From Isoetes taiwanensis (lineage: Eukaryota; Streptophyta; Lycopodiopsida; Isoetales; Isoetaceae), in the NCBI GenBank assembly GCA_021234155.1, contig JAJEKV010000060.1, forward strand, positions 5,602,323 to 5,666,322: a DNA stretch of 64,000 bases, written 5' to 3'. Under the pieces are notes generated by a model. It ran no database searches. It was not told where the DNA came from and saw only the letters and a list, made by a program, of their open reading frames with translations. Both the position numbers and the translations under genes were made by a program. Shown piece by piece: positions 63,797-64,000 of this stretch. Positions within the stretch are counted from its first letter, which is position 1. The number at the start of each line of letters is the position of its first letter.

Positions 63797-64000
63797 AGGA
63801 TCCCGATCTACGGATCATCAAACTTTGGAATCCCCATTGTCCGAAAACCCCATACCATAGGTGGTAATCTGACCATCTACGCCTCTTCTTGGGTTTCTTG
63901 AAATTGGAAAAATGAAATTGAATCTCCCTTCAATTTGAAAACGAAATTGGATTACCTTCTAGATCGGTAAATGGAATCAAAACCTCCGGATCCGAGAATT

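Larger units (their letters stand above)
57597..64000 (-). mobile_element. Ty3/gypsy LTR retrotransposon, decayed, runs off the right edge
   Basis: The order on the minus strand is gag, protease, reverse transcriptase, RNase H, integrase, which is the Ty3/gypsy order. Frames change several times and stops occur, so it is inactive. The right edge (63.8-64.0 kb) is 5' leader of gag; the primer site and 5' LTR are beyond the window. Confidence 0.92.

Noticed and set aside
57597-64000. Integrated plant pararetrovirus
   Set aside because: Integrase and the Ty3/gypsy domain order are present; no movement protein or coat features were seen.

Overview
This window reads as heterochromatic intergenic DNA of a land plant with a large, repeat-rich nuclear genome. 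The evidence is a PIF/Harbinger pair, a Ty3/gypsy element, plant-style LINEs, tRNA-derived SINEs, a long satellite array, and almost no intact host exons. I cannot name the species. A fern or gymnosperm would fit the amount and type of repeats, but that is inference.

Layout. From about 218 to 18130 there is one complete tandem satellite array: 16 units of about 1.1 kb, GC-rich, with both edges visible. The first unit carries an internal 4-fold amplification and one unit (8957-9881) is scrambled. From 18131 to 26300 lies decayed DNA with two CpG-rich clusters of a near-palindromic motif (core CGTCGTTNAACGRCG), a (CCT)n tract, a 3-copy 124-bp repeat and faint coding remnants. At 26.7-27.6 kb there is a multi-exon gene fragment of unknown function. 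At 29.0-30.9 kb is a 1.7-kb polypyrimidine tract split by a SINE. At 32.6-34.3 kb (minus strand) is a broken DDE transposase whose zinc and glutamate motifs match RAG1/Transib in spacing, with a broken coiled-coil ORF and a palindromic repeat cluster upstream of it.

From 39.3 to 45.5 kb three non-LTR elements (SINE, LINE, LINE) sit head to tail, all on the minus strand, each separated and bounded by (GA)n/(TC)n. This is what a retroelement that inserts into TC microsatellites would leave. From 45.5 to 53.7 kb are two related PIF/Harbinger elements in tandem. Each has a Myb/SANT-like ORF1, an extra conserved ORF of unknown function, and a convergent DDE transposase. Different lesions disable each copy.

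From 53.7 to 57.6 kb there is little beyond a possible first exon, a 104-bp near-perfect hairpin and a duplicated 100-bp exon-like block. From about 57.6 kb to the window end a decayed Ty3/gypsy element runs on the minus strand (gag with two zinc knuckles, protease, RT, RNase H, integrase, probable 3' LTR); its 5' LTR lies outside.

No intact, clearly functional host gene was found, and no rRNA, functional tRNA gene or CRISPR array. The most interesting signals are the (TC)n-linked LINE/LINE/SINE array, the RAG1-like transposase core, and the accessory ORF shared by the two Harbinger copies.
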